The notes: generated by a model not told the origin, from the letters alone. A stretch of DNA of 64,000 nt from Pantoea endophytica (GCF_002858935.1 NZ_PJRT01000025.1:62001-126000); one strand, 5' to 3'. Numbered from the stretch's first letter, positions 48,368 through 60,490 are shown. Numbers and translations: made by a program.

Positions 48368-49533
48368 TATTTACCCTCCGCTGCAGCTACAACACGCTGT
48401 GCAGCGTCTGTCAGGCTGGTTGCTGCAATGATGTTCAGACCGCTGTCCGCCAATTTCTTAGCGCCCAGCTCAGCGTTGTTACCTTCCAGACGTACCACAA
48501 CCGGCACGTTGACACCCACTTCTGCCACGGCACCGATGATGCCGTCTGCGATCAGGTCGCAACGCACAATACCGCCGAAGATGTTAACGAACACGGCTTT
48601 CACTGCATCGTCAGACAGAATGATTTTGAAGGCTTCGGTGACGCGCTCTTTGGTTGCGCCGCCGCCAACGTCCAGGAAGTTTGCTGGCTCACCACCGTGG
48701 TGTTTCACGATGTCCATGGTGCCCATCGCCAGACCGGCGCCGTTCACCATACAGCCGATGTTGCCATCCAGCGCAACGTAGTTCAGTTCCCACTGCGTTG
48801 CGTGGGCTTCACGTGGATCTTCCTGGCTCGGATCGCGCATTTCACGCAGTTCCGGCTGACGGAACAGTGCGTTACCGTCCGCGCCCAGTTTGCCATCGAG
48901 GCAGATCAGATCGCCCTGCTTGGTGATCACCAGCGGGTTAATCTCAACCATCGCCAGATCGCGCTCAAGGAACATGGTCGCCAGGCCCATGAAGATTTTG
49001 GTGAACTGGCTAACTTGCTTGCCGGTCAGGCCGAGTTTGAACGCCAACTCGCGGCCCTGATACGGCTGTGGACCCGCTAATGGATCGAGCGCCATCTTGT
49101 GGATCAAGTGTGGCGTTTCTTCTGCCACTTTCTCAATCTCAACACCGCCTTCTGTCGAAGCCATGAAGATGACACGACGGGTAGCACGGTCAACAACCGC
49201 ACCCAGATACAGCTCCTGATCGATATCCGTCGCGGCTTCAACCAGAATCTGGTTTACCGGCTGACCGTGCGCATCAGTTTGATAGGTCACCAGACGTTTG
49301 CCCAGCCAGTGTTCAGCAAAAGCACGAATGTCTTCTTTGCTGTTCACCACTTTCACGCCGCCCGCTTTACCGCGGCCACCGGCATGAACCTGACATTTCA
49401 CTACCCACGGACCTGCGCCAATTTTAGACGCGGCTTCTTCAGCTTCACGTGGCGTGGTGCAGGCGTAGCCTGTCGGTGCTGGCATGCCATAGCGTGCAAA
49501 CAGCTGCTTCGCCTGGTATTCATGTAAATTCAT
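48367..49533 (-). CDS. sucC: succinyl-CoA synthetase beta subunit SucC
   Basis: 388 residues, the length of the E. coli subunit. The N-terminal ATP-grasp domain ([36 protein letters not shown]) and the C-terminal CoA-ligase domain ([18 protein letters not shown]) are complete. It defines nucleotide specificity and binds succinate. Sixty bases after sucB. Confidence 0.98.
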   Translation of the reverse strand: MNLHEYQAKQLFARYGMPAPTGYACTTPREAEEAASKIGAGPWVVKCQVHAGGRGKAGGVKVVNSKEDIRAFAEHWLGKRLVTYQTDAHGQPVNQILVEAATDIDQELYLGAVVDRATRRVIFMASTEGGVEIEKVAEETPHLIHKMALDPLAGPQPYQGRELAFKLGLTGKQVSQFTKIFMGLATMFLERDLAMVEINPLVITKQGDLICLDGKLGADGNALFRQPELREMRDPSQEDPREAHATQWELNYVALDGNIGCMVNGAGLAMGTMDIVKHHGGEPANFLDVGGGATKERVTEAFKIILSDDAVKAVFVNIFGGIVRCDLIADGIIGAVAEVGVNVPVVVRLEGNNAELGAKKLADSGLNIIAATSLTDAAQRVVAAAEGK

Positions 49534-49593
49534 GATGTTCTATCCATTCAGGTATGAGTTTGGGCGCGCCTTCACACCGCGCGCCCGGCGAAA

Positions 49594-50820
49594 TTAGACG
49601 TCCAGCAGCAGGCGAGCTGGATCTTCCAGCATCTCTTTCACCGCGACCAGATAGCCAACGGATTCACGACCATCAATCAAACGGTGATCGTAAGAGAGCG
49701 CCAGATACATCATTGGCAGAATCACAACCTGACCATTAACCGCCATTGGGCGATCTTTGATGGCGTGCATGCCGAGAATCGCGCTCTGCGGCGGGTTGAT
49801 GATTGGCGTAGACATCAGCGAACCAAACACACCACCGTTGGTGATGGTGAAGTTACCGCCGGTCAGCTCTTCAACCGTCAACTTGCCGTCACGGCCTTTC
49901 ACCGCCAGCTCTTTAATTTTCTTCTCAATGTCGGCCATGCTCAGTGCATCAACATCTTTCAGCACCGGCGTAACCAGACCACGCGGGGTAGAAACCGCAA
50001 TGCTCACATCGAAATAGTTGTGGTAAACCACATCTTCGCCATCAATAGACGCGTTCACTTCCGGGAAGCGTTTCAGCGCTTCCACTACCGCTTTGATGTA
50101 GAAGGACATGAAGCCCAGACGCACGCCGTGACGTTTCTCGAACGCATCGCCGTACTGCTTGCGCAGATCCATGATTGGCTTCATGTTGATTTCGTTGAAC
50201 GTGGTCAACATCGCGGTGCTGTTTTTCGCTTCCAGCAGACGCTCGGCAACACGCTTACGCAGACGCGTCATCGGTACGCGTTTTTCGCTGCGGTTAGCCA
50301 CAGCGGCCTGCGGTGCAGCAGCGGCTGGCGCTGCAGCCGGTGCAGCTTTGCCACCGTCAGCTTTCTTCGCCAGATGTTTTTCCACATCTTCACGCGTCAG
50401 ACGGCCACCAACGCCGGTGCCTTTGATCTGGCTGGCATCGAGGTTGTTTTCAGCAATCAGCCGGCGTACCGCTGGGCTGAGCGCATCGTTGCTCTCTTCT
50501 TCCAGCGAAGCGGTCTGGCGCTGTGCCGGTGTAGATTCGTTACTTTCCGCTTTGGCCGCAGTCTCTTTCCCGCCGCTGTTGCCCTCTTTCAGACGGCCCA
50601 GAATCTGACGAGAAGTGACGGTAGCGCCTTCCTCTTCCAGCACGGCTTCCAGGATGCCATCCGCTGAAGCAGGCACTTCCAGAACCACTTTGTCAGTTTC
50701 AATCTCTACCAGTACTTCATCGCGGCTCACAGAGTCGCCAGGTTTTTTGTGCCAGGTTGCAACCGTTGCGTCCGCTACGGATTCAGGCAAATCGGGAACG
50801 AGAATTTCTACGCTACTCAT
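49594..50820 (-). CDS. sucB: dihydrolipoyl succinyltransferase SucB (E2 of 2-oxoglutarate dehydrogenase)
   Basis: 408 residues. The lipoyl domain holds Lys44 in [15 protein letters not shown]; an E1/E3-binding domain around [20 protein letters not shown]; Ala/Pro-rich linkers; and the C-terminal catalytic domain with [14 protein letters not shown] (histidine and aspartate of the active site). Forms the 24-mer core of the complex. Fifteen bases after sucA. Confidence 0.98.
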   Translation of the reverse strand: MSSVEILVPDLPESVADATVATWHKKPGDSVSRDEVLVEIETDKVVLEVPASADGILEAVLEEEGATVTSRQILGRLKEGNSGGKETAAKAESNESTPAQRQTASLEEESNDALSPAVRRLIAENNLDASQIKGTGVGGRLTREDVEKHLAKKADGGKAAPAAAPAAAAPQAAVANRSEKRVPMTRLRKRVAERLLEAKNSTAMLTTFNEINMKPIMDLRKQYGDAFEKRHGVRLGFMSFYIKAVVEALKRFPEVNASIDGEDVVYHNYFDVSIAVSTPRGLVTPVLKDVDALSMADIEKKIKELAVKGRDGKLTVEELTGGNFTITNGGVFGSLMSTPIINPPQSAILGMHAIKDRPMAVNGQVVILPMMYLALSYDHRLIDGRESVGYLVAVKEMLEDPARLLLDV

Positions 50821-50835
50821 TTTCTTTCCTTTTTA

Positions 50836-53643
50836 TTAACCAAGGTTCAGCGCGTCATTAACCAGGTCTTGCTGCTGTTTTTGATGTACGGACATGTAGC
50901 CCACGGCCGGTGAAGCAGAAGCCGGACGGCCTGCATAACGCAGTGACGCACCAAATGGAACCACTTCGCGGAAATGATGCTGACTGCAATACCATGCGCC
51001 CTGATTCAGCGGCTCTTCCTGACACCACACGAAATCCTGCACATGAGCATAGTTTTTCAATACGTCCTGCACGACTTTGTGCGGGAACGGATAGAGTTGT
51101 TCGATACGCACGATGGCCACGTCGGTTTGCTCGTTTTTACGACGCTGCTCCAGCAGATCGTAATAAACCTTGCCCGAACACAGCACCACGCGTTTTACCT
51201 GTTGTGGATCGAGATCGTCGATCTCACCAATCGCTGGCTGGAAGCTGCCTGTGGCCAACTCTTCCAGGCTGGAAATCGCCAGCGGATGGCGCAGCAGTGA
51301 TTTCGGTGACATGACGATCAGCGGACGGCGCATACCGCGCAGCGCCTGACGACGCAGCATGTGGTAAACCTGCGCTGGCGTAGAAGGCACGCACACCTGC
51401 ATGTTCTGTTCAGCACAGAGTTGCAGATAACGCTCCAGACGCGCTGAGGAGTGCTCAGGACCCTGACCTTCATAACCGTGCGGTAGCAACATGACCAGGC
51501 CACACATACGGCCCCATTTCTGTTCGCCGGAGCTGATGAACTGGTCGATCACGACCTGCGCGCCATTGGCGAAGTCGCCGAACTGCGCTTCCCAGATGGT
51601 CAGCACGCGCGGTTCTGCGGTGGCATAACCGTATTCGAAAGCCAGTACCGCTTCTTCAGACAGTACGGAATCCCACACTTTGAACTGACCCTGGCCGTTA
51701 TGGACATGGTGCAGCGGCGTATAGGTTGAGCCGTTGGTCTGGTTGTGGATTACCGCATGACGGTGGAAGAAGGTCCCGCGACCGGTATCTTCACCGGAAA
51801 GACGCACCGGAATCCCCTCGTCAACCAGCGTGGCGTAGGCGAGGTTTTCTGCACCGCCCCAGTCGAACGCTTTGTTGCCTTCGGCCATATCTTTGCGATC
51901 GTTGTAGATCTTGGCAACGCGAGACTGCACTTCTACCGATTCCGGTACGCTGCTGATGCGACGCGCCAGTTCCTGCAGGCGTTTCAGTTCCACGGTTGAC
52001 GGGTAGCTTTCGTCCCACTCGTGGTTCAGATACGGCGACCAGGTGAATGAGTGCAGGCTCATCGGACGCCACTCTGGCACCACGCATTCGCCTTCATCCA
52101 ACGCGTCGCGATAGAGATTGACCATCTCGGTGGCATCTTCGCTGGTCGCTACACCTTCGCTTTCCAGCTGATCGGCATAGAGTTTACGCGGCGTCGGATG
52201 CTTTTTGATTTTCTGGTACATCAACGGCTGCGTTGCACTTGGCTCGTCAGCTTCGTTGTGGCCGTGACGGCGATAGCACACCAGGTCGATGAAGACATCA
52301 CGTTTAAAGGTGTTGCGATAATCCAGCGCCAGGCGCGTCACAAAGGCTACGGCTTCCGGATCGTCCGCGTTAACGTGGAAAATCGGTGCCAGCACCATCT
52401 TGCCGATATCCGTACAGTACGGCGTAGAGCGCGCATCTTTCGGGTTGGAGGTGGTGAAACCAACCTGGTTGTTGATCACGATGCGAACGGTACCGCCCAC
52501 TTCGTAGCCACGCGCCTGCGACATGTTCAGGGTTTCCTGCACCACGCCCTGACCAATAACAGCGGCATCACCGTGAATGGTGATTGGCAGAACTTTGTTG
52601 CTGCTTGGCTCAGCCAGACGATCCAGACGCGCACGCACCGAACCCATCACTACCGGGCTCACGATTTCCAGATGCGACGGGTTGAACGCCAGCGCCAGGT
52701 GCACTAAGCCGCCTTCGGTTTCCACGTCAGACGAGAAGCCCATGTGGTACTTCACGTCGCCGGTGCCGAGGTGTTCTTTGTGCTTGCCGGAGAATTCGTC
52801 GAACAGATCCTGCGGCTTCTTACCTAATACGTTGATCAGTACGTTGAGACGACCGCGGTGCGCCATACCCAGCACCACTTCGCGCGTACCGCTCTTGCCC
52901 GCGTGACGAATCATCTCGCGCAGCATGGGCACCAGTGCATCGCCGCCTTCCAGCGAGAAGCGCTTCGCACCCGGGAATTTTGCACCCAGATATTTTTCCA
53001 GGCCTTCTGCCGCGGTCAGCTCTTTCAGGAAACCTTTTTTCTCGTCACTGCTGAAAGACGCGTGGCCCACCACCGATTCCAGACGCTGCTGAATCCAGCG
53101 CTTCTCGTCGGTGTTGTTGATGTGCATGTACTCAGCACCAATCGAGCCACAGTAAGTCTGCTGCAGCGCCGCAAACAGATCGGCCAGCTTCATGGTCTCT
53201 TTGCCGATAGCAAAAGAGCCTACGTTAAAGCTTTCCTGAAAATCGGCGTCGGTCAGATCGTGATAAGCCGGATCGAGGTCGGCTACCGTGTCCTGTTTCC
53301 ACAGGCCAAGCGGATCGAGGTTTGCATGCTGATGGCCGCGGAAGCGGAACGCATTAATCAGCTGCAGCACTTTTACCTGTTTGGAGTTGGTTGCCGGATC
53401 GGTCACGGTTGATGTGTAACGCGTAGCGTCTTTAGCCAGGCGGCGGAAGTAGTCACGCGTGGTGGAGTGAAATTGCTCAGGTTTCACGCCAGTGCCCGGC
53501 AGCTGTTGGAACAGCTCGCGCCACATGTCATCAACTGAGTCAGGATCGGTCAGGAAATCCTCATAGAGCTGCTCTATGTAAGATTGGTTCGCGCCGGCCA
53601 GCCAGGAGGAGTCCAGCCAGGGTTTCATCGCGCTGTTCTGCAT
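50836..53643 (-). CDS. sucA: 2-oxoglutarate dehydrogenase E1 component SucA
   Basis: 935 residues, thiamine-diphosphate-dependent decarboxylase. N-terminus with the SYIEQLYEDFLTDPDSVDDMW segment that binds E2; the ThDP region includes GMAHRGRLNVLINVLGK and the HGDAAVIGQGVVQE motif; transketolase-like pyrimidine domain with EDTGRGTFFHRHAV. TCA-cycle entry to succinyl-CoA. Length is the same as in E. coli within two residues. Confidence 0.98.
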   Translation of the reverse strand: MQNSAMKPWLDSSWLAGANQSYIEQLYEDFLTDPDSVDDMWRELFQQLPGTGVKPEQFHSTTRDYFRRLAKDATRYTSTVTDPATNSKQVKVLQLINAFRFRGHQHANLDPLGLWKQDTVADLDPAYHDLTDADFQESFNVGSFAIGKETMKLADLFAALQQTYCGSIGAEYMHINNTDEKRWIQQRLESVVGHASFSSDEKKGFLKELTAAEGLEKYLGAKFPGAKRFSLEGGDALVPMLREMIRHAGKSGTREVVLGMAHRGRLNVLINVLGKKPQDLFDEFSGKHKEHLGTGDVKYHMGFSSDVETEGGLVHLALAFNPSHLEIVSPVVMGSVRARLDRLAEPSSNKVLPITIHGDAAVIGQGVVQETLNMSQARGYEVGGTVRIVINNQVGFTTSNPKDARSTPYCTDIGKMVLAPIFHVNADDPEAVAFVTRLALDYRNTFKRDVFIDLVCYRRHGHNEADEPSATQPLMYQKIKKHPTPRKLYADQLESEGVATSEDATEMVNLYRDALDEGECVVPEWRPMSLHSFTWSPYLNHEWDESYPSTVELKRLQELARRISSVPESVEVQSRVAKIYNDRKDMAEGNKAFDWGGAENLAYATLVDEGIPVRLSGEDTGRGTFFHRHAVIHNQTNGSTYTPLHHVHNGQGQFKVWDSVLSEEAVLAFEYGYATAEPRVLTIWEAQFGDFANGAQVVIDQFISSGEQKWGRMCGLVMLLPHGYEGQGPEHSSARLERYLQLCAEQNMQVCVPSTPAQVYHMLRRQALRGMRRPLIVMSPKSLLRHPLAISSLEELATGSFQPAIGEIDDLDPQQVKRVVLCSGKVYYDLLEQRRKNEQTDVAIVRIEQLYPFPHKVVQDVLKNYAHVQDFVWCQEEPLNQGAWYCSQHHFREVVPFGASLRYAGRPASASPAVGYMSVHQKQQQDLVNDALNLG

Positions 53644-53850
53644 TGTGATCCCTTAAGCATTAATCTGCTTTTTATGAGGTTTCATTTTTTACCGCTTACG
53701 CGGCTTGCCGTAGTGAGTTCAGCGATACGAACCTGTGCGCTACCGGCGCCTGGCTCGTAAGGGAACCTTTATAAGCGTGGTCAGCACCGCGCTTATAGAG
53801 GCTTCCATAAACATCCGGGAACCCAGGTTCCCGGAGAGTGACTTTTTCTG
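53644..53850. other. sdhB-sucA intergenic region with two hairpins
   Basis: 207 bases between sdhB and sucA. It contains TATAAGCG / CGCTTATA arms (about 53770-53796) and a perfect CCGGGAAC-CCAG-GTTCCCGG hairpin at 53815-53834 just after sdhB. In E. coli this gap carries a weak sucA promoter and structured RNA; attenuation or mRNA stabilisation between sdh and suc is plausible here. Confidence 0.6.
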
Positions 53851-54567
53851 TTACGCCCCGCGTTGCAGCAGCATCGACTTAATATGGCCGATGGCGCGCG
53901 TTGGGTTTAGGCCTTTCGGGCACACGCTCACACAGTTCATGATGCTGTGACAGCGGAAAACACTGAAAGCATCGTTGAGATTGTCGAGACGCGCATTGGT
54001 TTCCGTGTCGCGGCTGTCGATCAGGAAACGGTAAGCGGCCAGCAGGCCAGCCGGACCGACAAACTTGTCCGGATTCCACCAGAACGACGGGCACGACGTT
54101 GAGCAACAGGCGCAGAGAATACACTCATACAAACCGTCCAGATGCTCACGCTCGGCTGGGCTCTGTAAATGCTCGCGCGCCGGTGGATTTTCCCCATTAT
54201 TCAACAGGAAAGGCTTAATCTTCTCATACTGTGCATAGAATTGTCCCATGTCTACCACGAGGTCGCGGATCACCGGCAAACCTGGCAGTGGACGGATAAC
54301 AATTTTCTTCGAACCGTTGCCCAGCGCAGAGATCGGCGTGATACACGCCAGACCATTTTTACCGTTCATGTTCAGACCATCTGAACCGCACACGCCTTCA
54401 CGGCAAGAGCGACGGAAAGCCAGCGTAGGGTCTTTCTCTTTCAGACGGATAAGCGCATCCAACAGCATCATGTCGCGACCATCTTCCGACTCCAGGGTGT
54501 ACTCCTGCATGCGCGGCTTGGCATCGACTTCCGGGTTGTAACGATAGATTGAAAATTCGAGTCTCAT
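53851..54567 (-). CDS. sdhB: succinate dehydrogenase iron-sulfur subunit SdhB
   Basis: 238 residues. Cysteines for the 2Fe-2S cluster lie in RSCREGVCGSDGLNMNGKNGLAC region, those for the 4Fe-4S and 3Fe-4S clusters in CILCACCSTSCPSFWW and CHSIMNCVSVCPKGLNP. It wires electrons from SdhA flavin to quinone. Fourteen bases after sdhA. Confidence 0.98.
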   Translation of the reverse strand: MRLEFSIYRYNPEVDAKPRMQEYTLESEDGRDMMLLDALIRLKEKDPTLAFRRSCREGVCGSDGLNMNGKNGLACITPISALGNGSKKIVIRPLPGLPVIRDLVVDMGQFYAQYEKIKPFLLNNGENPPAREHLQSPAEREHLDGLYECILCACCSTSCPSFWWNPDKFVGPAGLLAAYRFLIDSRDTETNARLDNLNDAFSVFRCHSIMNCVSVCPKGLNPTRAIGHIKSMLLQRGA

Positions 54568-54581
54568 GATGATCTCCGCAA

Positions 54582-56348
54582 TTAGTAGGTACGCGCTTTC
54601 GGCGGGAAGGCCGCACGCAGTTTCGGTTGCATGTTCACCTCACGGCGCGTCATGCTTTCCGTCTGCGGAACATAGAGACTGTGGCACAGCCAGTTTTCAT
54701 CATCGCGGTCCGGGAAGTCGAAGCGGCTATGTGCGCCACGGCTTTCGGTACGGAAGTTGGCGGCAACAGCGGTGGCGTAAGCGGTTTCCATCAGGTTATC
54801 CAGCTCAAGGCACTCGATACGCTGGGTGTTGAAGTCTGGCGAACGGTCATCAAGACGCGCTGATTTCAGACGCTCACGGATCACTTTCAGCTCTTCCAGA
54901 CCTTCACGCATCGCATCGCCATCGCGGAACACCGAGAAATTGTTCTGCATGCAGCGCTGCAGCGCTTTACGGATTTCGACAGGATCTTCACCGGTGGTGT
55001 TATTTTCCCAGCGGTTGAAGCGCGCCATCGCTGCATCGATATTTTCCGGCGTGGCTTCACGCAGTTCGCCCTGCTCTTCAATACACTCCAGCAGATGCAC
55101 ACCGGCTGCGCGACCGAACACCACCAAATCGAGCAGCGAGTTGCCGCCGAGGCGGTTAGCGCCATGAACCGATACGCAGGCGATTTCGCCGACGGCGAAC
55201 AGACCCGGAATCACCTCATCCTGGCCCTGCTCATTCACACGCAGCGCCTGGCCGGTCACTTTGGTCGGCACGCCGCCCATCATGTAGTGGCAGGTCGGGA
55301 TCACCGGAATCGGTTCTTTAATTGGGTCGACGTGGGCAAAGGTACGCGACAGCTCAAGGATGCCCGGCAGACGCGACTCCAGCACTTCGGCACCGAGATG
55401 GTCGAGTTTCAGTTTAATGTGCGGACCCCAGGGGCCATCGCAACCGCGACCTTCACGGATTTCCACCATCATCGAACGCGCAACCACATCACGACCCGCC
55501 AGATCTTTGGCGTTCGGCGCATAACGTTCCATGAAGCGTTCACCGTGCTTATTCAGCAGGTAACCACCTTCACCACGGCAACCTTCAGTAACCAGCACGC
55601 CCGCACCGGCAATACCGGTTGGGTGGAACTGCCACATTTCCATATCCTGCACCGGCACGCCGGCGCGCAGCGCCATGCCAACGCCATCACCGGTGTTGAT
55701 GTGAGCATTAGTGGTGGACTGGTAAATACGGCCCGCGCCGCCGGTCGCCAGAATAGTTGCCTTGGCTTTGAAATAGACGGTTTCGCCGGTTTCCATGCAG
55801 ATAGCCGTACAGCCGACAATCGCGCCGTCTTCGTTTTTCACCAGATCCAGCGCATACCATTCGGAGAAGATGGTGGTTTTGTTTTTCAGGTTCTGCTGAT
55901 ACAGCGTATGCAGCAAGGCGTGGCCGGTACGGTCGGCCGCAGCTGCGGTACGCGCCGCCTGCTCACCGCCGAAATTCTTCGACTGACCACCAAACGGACG
56001 CTGATACACCCGGCCATCATCCAGACGGGAGAACGGCAATCCCATATGTTCCAGTTCCAGGATCGCTTCCGGACCGACATGACACATATATTCGATCGCG
56101 TCCTGGTCGCCGATAAAGTCAGAACCTTTGACGGTGTCGTACATGTGCCATTCCCAGTTATCGTCATGAGTGTTACCCAGCGCAACGGTAATACCGCCCT
56201 GCGCCGATACGGTATGGGAACGGGTTGGGAATACTTTGGATAACAGGGCACAAGTCTGGCCCGATTGGGAGATTTGCAGAGCGGCGCGCATTCCTGCGCC
56301 ACCCGCGCCGATCACCACGGCATCAAATTCTCTGACTGGCAAACTCAT
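54582..56348 (-). CDS. sdhA: succinate dehydrogenase flavoprotein subunit SdhA
   Basis: 588 residues. FAD-binding Rossmann motif [16 protein letters not shown] at the N-terminus; [16 protein letters not shown] contains the flavin-linking histidine; [21 protein letters not shown] and RGCHMMGG-like blocks form the active site. Catalyses succinate oxidation in Complex II. Length as in E. coli. Confidence 0.98.
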   Translation of the reverse strand: MSLPVREFDAVVIGAGGAGMRAALQISQSGQTCALLSKVFPTRSHTVSAQGGITVALGNTHDDNWEWHMYDTVKGSDFIGDQDAIEYMCHVGPEAILELEHMGLPFSRLDDGRVYQRPFGGQSKNFGGEQAARTAAAADRTGHALLHTLYQQNLKNKTTIFSEWYALDLVKNEDGAIVGCTAICMETGETVYFKAKATILATGGAGRIYQSTTNAHINTGDGVGMALRAGVPVQDMEMWQFHPTGIAGAGVLVTEGCRGEGGYLLNKHGERFMERYAPNAKDLAGRDVVARSMMVEIREGRGCDGPWGPHIKLKLDHLGAEVLESRLPGILELSRTFAHVDPIKEPIPVIPTCHYMMGGVPTKVTGQALRVNEQGQDEVIPGLFAVGEIACVSVHGANRLGGNSLLDLVVFGRAAGVHLLECIEEQGELREATPENIDAAMARFNRWENNTTGEDPVEIRKALQRCMQNNFSVFRDGDAMREGLEELKVIRERLKSARLDDRSPDFNTQRIECLELDNLMETAYATAVAANFRTESRGAHSRFDFPDRDDENWLCHSLYVPQTESMTRREVNMQPKLRAAFPPKARTY

Positions 56349-56696
56349 TTACACACCCCACACAACAACGGTTCCATAAATCGCATATGACAACAGCGCA
56401 ACCACAATCACAAACTGCAGCAACAAACGGGTTGCAACAGGTTTCACGTAGTCAGTCAGCACCTGCCACATTCCAATCCAGCCGTGGATCAGAATCGAGA
56501 ACAGCGTCAACATGGTGAACACTTTCGTGAAGGCGGACGAGAAGAAGCCATGCCAGACGTCATACGTCAGCGTGCCTGTCATCACGACAAAACCGAGGAT
56601 GTAGAGAATATAGAGCGTAATTAAGATTGCAGCAGCACGCAGTAACAGCCAGTCATGGATACCGTTGCGTCCTAATGCAGAAGCATTGCTTACCAT
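56349..56696 (-). CDS. sdhD: succinate dehydrogenase membrane anchor SdhD
   Basis: 115 residues with three membrane helices. The heme-associated histidine lies in [20 protein letters not shown]; the tyrosine of DYVK contacts ubiquinone. Overlaps the end of sdhC by seven bases and abuts sdhA directly. Confidence 0.97.
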   Translation of the reverse strand: MVSNASALGRNGIHDWLLLRAAAILITLYILYILGFVVMTGTLTYDVWHGFFSSAFTKVFTMLTLFSILIHGWIGMWQVLTDYVKPVATRLLLQFVIVVALLSYAIYGTVVVWGV

Positions 56697-57079
56697 ACGA
56701 GGACTCCAGCCAAAATTGAGAGCACGACAGTGATAACAAAAGCCGCTTGCGCGGAACGGGTTCCCACCTGCAGGGTTTCTGCTGTTACACCAAAATCAGC
56801 CAACATATGGCGAATACCGCTCACAGCGTGATACGCCAGCGCAGTTAAAATGCCCCACATGATGAATTTGGCGAAGAAGCTATCCATGATGGATGCCGCT
56901 TGCTGGAAACCTTCTGGAGAGGAGAGAGAGAGACCCAGTAACCAGAGCAGAATTCCGAGAGCGACAAAGGTGATCACGCCGGAGACGCGGTGGAGAATGG
57001 ACGATATTGCAGTAACGGGAAACCGGATCGTCGAGAGATCCAAGTTAACAGGTCTTTGTTTTTTCACGGTTTTGCCCAC
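56690..57079 (-). CDS. sdhC: succinate dehydrogenase cytochrome b556 subunit SdhC
   Basis: 129 residues from the GTG at 57077-57079 ([15 protein letters not shown]), matching the E. coli length; an ATG at 57130 would add 17 unrelated residues. [23 protein letters not shown] holds quinone-site residues (Ser, Arg), and the heme ligand is a histidine in the [18 protein letters not shown] segment. First gene of the sdhCDAB-sucABCD block. Confidence 0.95.
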   Translation of the reverse strand: MGKTVKKQRPVNLDLSTIRFPVTAISSILHRVSGVITFVALGILLWLLGLSLSSPEGFQQAASIMDSFFAKFIMWGILTALAYHAVSGIRHMLADFGVTAETLQVGTRSAQAAFVITVVLSILAGVLVW

Positions 57080-57715
57080 ACAGCTCTTTTTTATTTTGCT
57101 TCCTCCGGTCCTGAGTTGCGTCAGAGACACAGCGTGTGTTCAGACTGCAACCGCCACCAAAATAGCAACATCCAGTGTTAAATAAAGCGGGTAAAACGCT
57201 GGGTGGCTCCTGGTGTCAGGGTGTTCCGGAGACCTGGCCGCAGTATAGGAGGATCACATTCTGATTACAATTCCCCTACAATCTCTTTGGTCACATTTAG
57301 GCTGAACAGTGATCACCTTCACGATTTTCACAATTTATACATTTTTAATTATCTGATTTGACAAAGAATCAACATTTCAGTTACAAACAATCGCATTAAA
57401 GCCCTATGATGCACAAAAGTTATGGGGATACACTTTCCCCTAAGCTGAAGTTATGTAACATTGCCAATACAAGTTATATAAAGCATCAGGTTATTGGTTA
57501 CCAAGAAGTTATGTCGTGACAGGAACTTTAACATCCTCGATGTGCAGCATGTCATGCCCCGATGCCACCGAATGGCCCAGCTCAGCATTCACTCTGTAAC
57601 CCTGCACGACCAACGTTACCGCAGAGTGATGCTGTGAAGATTGTGGTTTTACGTAACAACATGGCTATTCTGGTGTCTAAGATCCTTACCTTAAAGGCGC
57701 TATGGAGACGAAATA
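57080..57715. promoter_or_regulatory. divergent sdhC-gltA control region
   Basis: 636 AT-rich bases between two divergent TCA operons. A CRP-like site lies at 57308-57323 (AGTGA, six bases, TCACG). E. coli controls both promoters by ArcA, CRP and Fur/RyhB. Other sites cannot be placed confidently by eye, and no gene is visible. Confidence 0.55.
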
Positions 57716-58999
57716 ATGACAGATAAAAAAGTGACGCTAACCCTACAAGATAATACTTCTGTTGAACTGGACGTGATGCAAGGCACGCTGGGACAAGATG
57801 TAGTTGATGTCCGCGCCCTTGGCTCACAAGGCCTGTTCACCTTCGATCCCGGCTTCACCTCTACGGCGTCCTGCGAATCTAAAATCACCTTTATTGATGG
57901 TGACGAAGGTATTCTGTTACACCGCGGTTTCCCGATTGATCAGCTGGCAACCCACTCTAACTATCTTGAAGTGTGTTACATCTTGCTGAATGGCGAAGCC
58001 CCGACCCAAGCCCAGTTTGAAGAGTTCCGCACCACCGTTACCCGCCACACCATGATTCACGAGCAAATCACCCGACTGTTCCACGGCTTCCGCCGCGATT
58101 CGCATCCAATGGCAGTAATGTGTGGTGTGACCGGTGCGCTGGCAGCGTTTTATCACGACTCTTTAGACGTCAACATTGAGCGTCACCGTGAAATCGCTGC
58201 GTTCCGCCTGCTGTCGAAAATGCCGACCATGGCAGCGATGTGCTACAAGTACTCGATTGGCCAGCCGTTTGTCTATCCGCGCAACGACCTCTCTTATGCC
58301 GGTAACTTCCTGCACATGATGTTCGCCACGCCGTGCGAAGAGTACAAAGTGAATCCAGTGCTGGAACGCGCGATGGACCGTATTCTGATTCTGCACGCCG
58401 ACCATGAGCAGAACGCTTCTACCTCTACCGTCCGTACCGCAGGCTCTTCAGGCGCGAACCCGTTTGCCTGTATCGCCGCCGGTATCGCTTCTCTGTGGGG
58501 ACCAGCACACGGCGGTGCCAACGAAGCGACTCTGCGCATGCTGGAAGAGATCAGCACCGTTGATCACATCCCTGAGTTTGTTAAACGTGCGAAAGATAAG
58601 AACGATTCGTTCCGTCTGATGGGCTTCGGCCACCGCGTGTACAAAAACTACGATCCACGTGCCACCGTGATGCGCGATACCTGTCACGAAGTGCTGAACG
58701 AACTGGGCATGAAAGATGATCTGCTGGAAGTGGCGATGGAGCTGGAACACATCGCGCTGAACGACCCGTACTTCATCGAGCGTAAACTCTATCCAAACGT
58801 CGATTTCTATTCAGGCATCATCCTGAAAGCAATGGGCATTCCGTCTTCCATGTTTACCGTTATCTTCGCCATGGCGCGCACCGTGGGCTGGATTGCACAC
58901 TGGAAAGAGATGCACGACGAAGGCATGAAAATCGCCCGTCCGCGTCAGCTGTATACCGGTTACACCGAGCGTCCATTCACCTCGGCGCTGGATAAATAA
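57716..58999 (+). CDS. gltA: citrate synthase GltA (type II)
   Basis: 427 residues, equal to E. coli GltA: the hexameric, NADH-inhibited form. The N-terminal allosteric domain starts [13 protein letters not shown]; catalytic histidines lie in [16 protein letters not shown] and [13 protein letters not shown], and the catalytic Asp in VDFYSGIIL. Entry step of the TCA cycle. GGAG occurs shortly before ATG. Confidence 0.99.
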   Translation: MTDKKVTLTLQDNTSVELDVMQGTLGQDVVDVRALGSQGLFTFDPGFTSTASCESKITFIDGDEGILLHRGFPIDQLATHSNYLEVCYILLNGEAPTQAQFEEFRTTVTRHTMIHEQITRLFHGFRRDSHPMAVMCGVTGALAAFYHDSLDVNIERHREIAAFRLLSKMPTMAAMCYKYSIGQPFVYPRNDLSYAGNFLHMMFATPCEEYKVNPVLERAMDRILILHADHEQNASTSTVRTAGSSGANPFACIAAGIASLWGPAHGGANEATLRMLEEISTVDHIPEFVKRAKDKNDSFRLMGFGHRVYKNYDPRATVMRDTCHEVLNELGMKDDLLEVAMELEHIALNDPYFIERKLYPNVDFYSGIILKAMGIPSSMFTVIFAMARTVGWIAHWKEMHDEGMKIARPRQLYTGYTERPFTSALDK

Positions 59000-59002
59000 G
59001 AG

Positions 59003-59029
59003 AAAGGCGGCCATCTGGCCGCCTTTTTT
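59003..59029. terminator. bidirectional terminator between gltA and nei
   Basis: AAAGGCGGCCA, TC, TGGCCGCCTTTTTT: a strong stem followed by T on the plus strand and A-rich on the other side. It serves the convergent gltA and nei. Confidence 0.92.
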
Positions 59030-59035
59030 ATAGCG

Positions 59036-59824
59036 CTACAACTGGCATCCCGGGCACCAGTAAAACGGCCGCGATGACAGCACGCCCTTCTCAATCACCG
59101 CGCCGCACCGCCGGCACTTTTTCCCCTGCCGATGAAACACCTCGAAGCGAAACGCTGCTTCTTCATGATACTTCTTCATGCTGCCACGCATCTCGTATGA
59201 CAAACGCGGCACCGCCAGCATCGCCTCACTTAACGCCGTCAGCTGCTGTTCGCTGAGGTCCTGCGCCCGATGCGACGCCAGCAATCCGGCATGCCACAAA
59301 ATCTCCACGCGCAGATAATTGCCGAGGCCAGCTAAAAAGGCCTGATCAAGCAGCAAGCCGCTGAACTGGCGACGACGAAAACGCGGCGACAGCAAACGCT
59401 CGCGCACCTCTTCCACTGTTAAGCTGGCATCCAGCACATCCGGGCCCACGCGCTGCAAAAAAGGATGCGCAGCTAAAGTATCGGCGTTGAGCAGCTCAAT
59501 ATCCGAGGCGCTATACAGCAAAATGGTTTTATCCGCCGTCGCGAGTCGTACGCGCAGCTGGCGCGTGGTATTCGGTTGCGTACCGGTTGGCACCACGCGC
59601 CACACGCCGTACAGCTGATTGTGGCTGTAGAGCGTCAAACCGTTGGAGAAGTGGGTGAGCAGCGCTTTACCGCGCGTTTCGAAGGCGTTGATGGTGGCAT
59701 CCATCAGCGCCGGTTCGTAGGTTTTCAGCTGTGGAAAGGCAAACCACACATCGGTGAGGGGTTTGCCGACCATTGCCTCTGCCAGCTGATCCGCCGCGCG
59801 GCGGATCTCCGGTCCCTCAGGCAT
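59036..59824 (-). CDS. nei: endonuclease VIII Nei
   Basis: 262 residues of the Fpg/Nei family, bifunctional glycosylase/AP lyase for oxidised pyrimidines. N-terminus [18 protein letters not shown] with the catalytic Pro and Glu immediately after the Met, helix-two-turn-helix near [19 protein letters not shown], and a C-terminal zinc finger ([11 protein letters not shown]...FYWCPGC). E. coli has nei just after ybgJKL (pxpBCA) too; here four other genes lie between. Confidence 0.97.
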   Translation of the reverse strand: MPEGPEIRRAADQLAEAMVGKPLTDVWFAFPQLKTYEPALMDATINAFETRGKALLTHFSNGLTLYSHNQLYGVWRVVPTGTQPNTTRQLRVRLATADKTILLYSASDIELLNADTLAAHPFLQRVGPDVLDASLTVEEVRERLLSPRFRRRQFSGLLLDQAFLAGLGNYLRVEILWHAGLLASHRAQDLSEQQLTALSEAMLAVPRLSYEMRGSMKKYHEEAAFRFEVFHRQGKKCRRCGAVIEKGVLSSRPFYWCPGCQL

Positions 59825-59835
59825 AACGACTCCTT

Positions 59836-60483
59836 TTAATGCGTAGCGCCACCGACGACGCGGATATCATTTTCGGTACTCAGGATCACCTGCAGCGAGG
59901 TTTCCAGCGCCTGAATCACGCTTGCAGTCGCCATGCTGGCCACGCCAGGATGGTGCACCGCTTGTTCCGGCATATACGGGATATGAACAAAACCGCCACG
60001 CGCCTTGCTGTTGGTGGTGTGGATCCAGTGCAGCAGGCTGTACATCACGTGGTTACAGGTGAAGGTGCCGGCGGTTTGCGATACCGAGGCCGGCACACCC
60101 ACTTCACGCAGCGCGGCAACCATCGCTTTGATCGGCAGCGTGGAGAAATAAGCCGCCGGGCCATCCGCCTCGATGGGCTGATCGATCGGTTGCTGCTGGT
60201 TGTTATCCGGTATGCGCGCGTCATCCACGTTAATCGCAACGCGTTCAACGGTAATATCGGCGCGGCCGCCGGCTTGCCCGACGCACAACACGCGGTCGGG
60301 TTGAATCTCCTCCAGCGCGCGCGTCAGCACTTCACCGCAAGTGGCAAATACCACCGGCAGCTGGCGTACCACAATGCGTGCACCGGCGATCTCTTTGCCG
60401 TCGAAGGTGCGCACCGCTTCCCACGAAGGGTTGATGTTTTCGCCACCAAAAGGCTCAAACGCCGTCATTAACACCGTTTTCAT
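59836..60483 (-). CDS. pcp: pyrrolidone-carboxylate peptidase Pcp
   Basis: 215 residues, cysteine peptidase that removes N-terminal pyroglutamate from peptides. The triad is Glu80 ([10 protein letters not shown]), Cys143 ([12 protein letters not shown]) and His167 ([12 protein letters not shown]). It lies seven bases after the DUF979 gene in a row with pxp genes. The released 5-oxoproline would be the substrate of PxpABC. E. coli K-12 lacks this gene here. Confidence 0.97.
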   Translation of the reverse strand: MKTVLMTAFEPFGGENINPSWEAVRTFDGKEIAGARIVVRQLPVVFATCGEVLTRALEEIQPDRVLCVGQAGGRADITVERVAINVDDARIPDNNQQQPIDQPIEADGPAAYFSTLPIKAMVAALREVGVPASVSQTAGTFTCNHVMYSLLHWIHTTNSKARGGFVHIPYMPEQAVHHPGVASMATASVIQALETSLQVILSTENDIRVVGGATH

Positions 60484-60490
60484 TGCAACC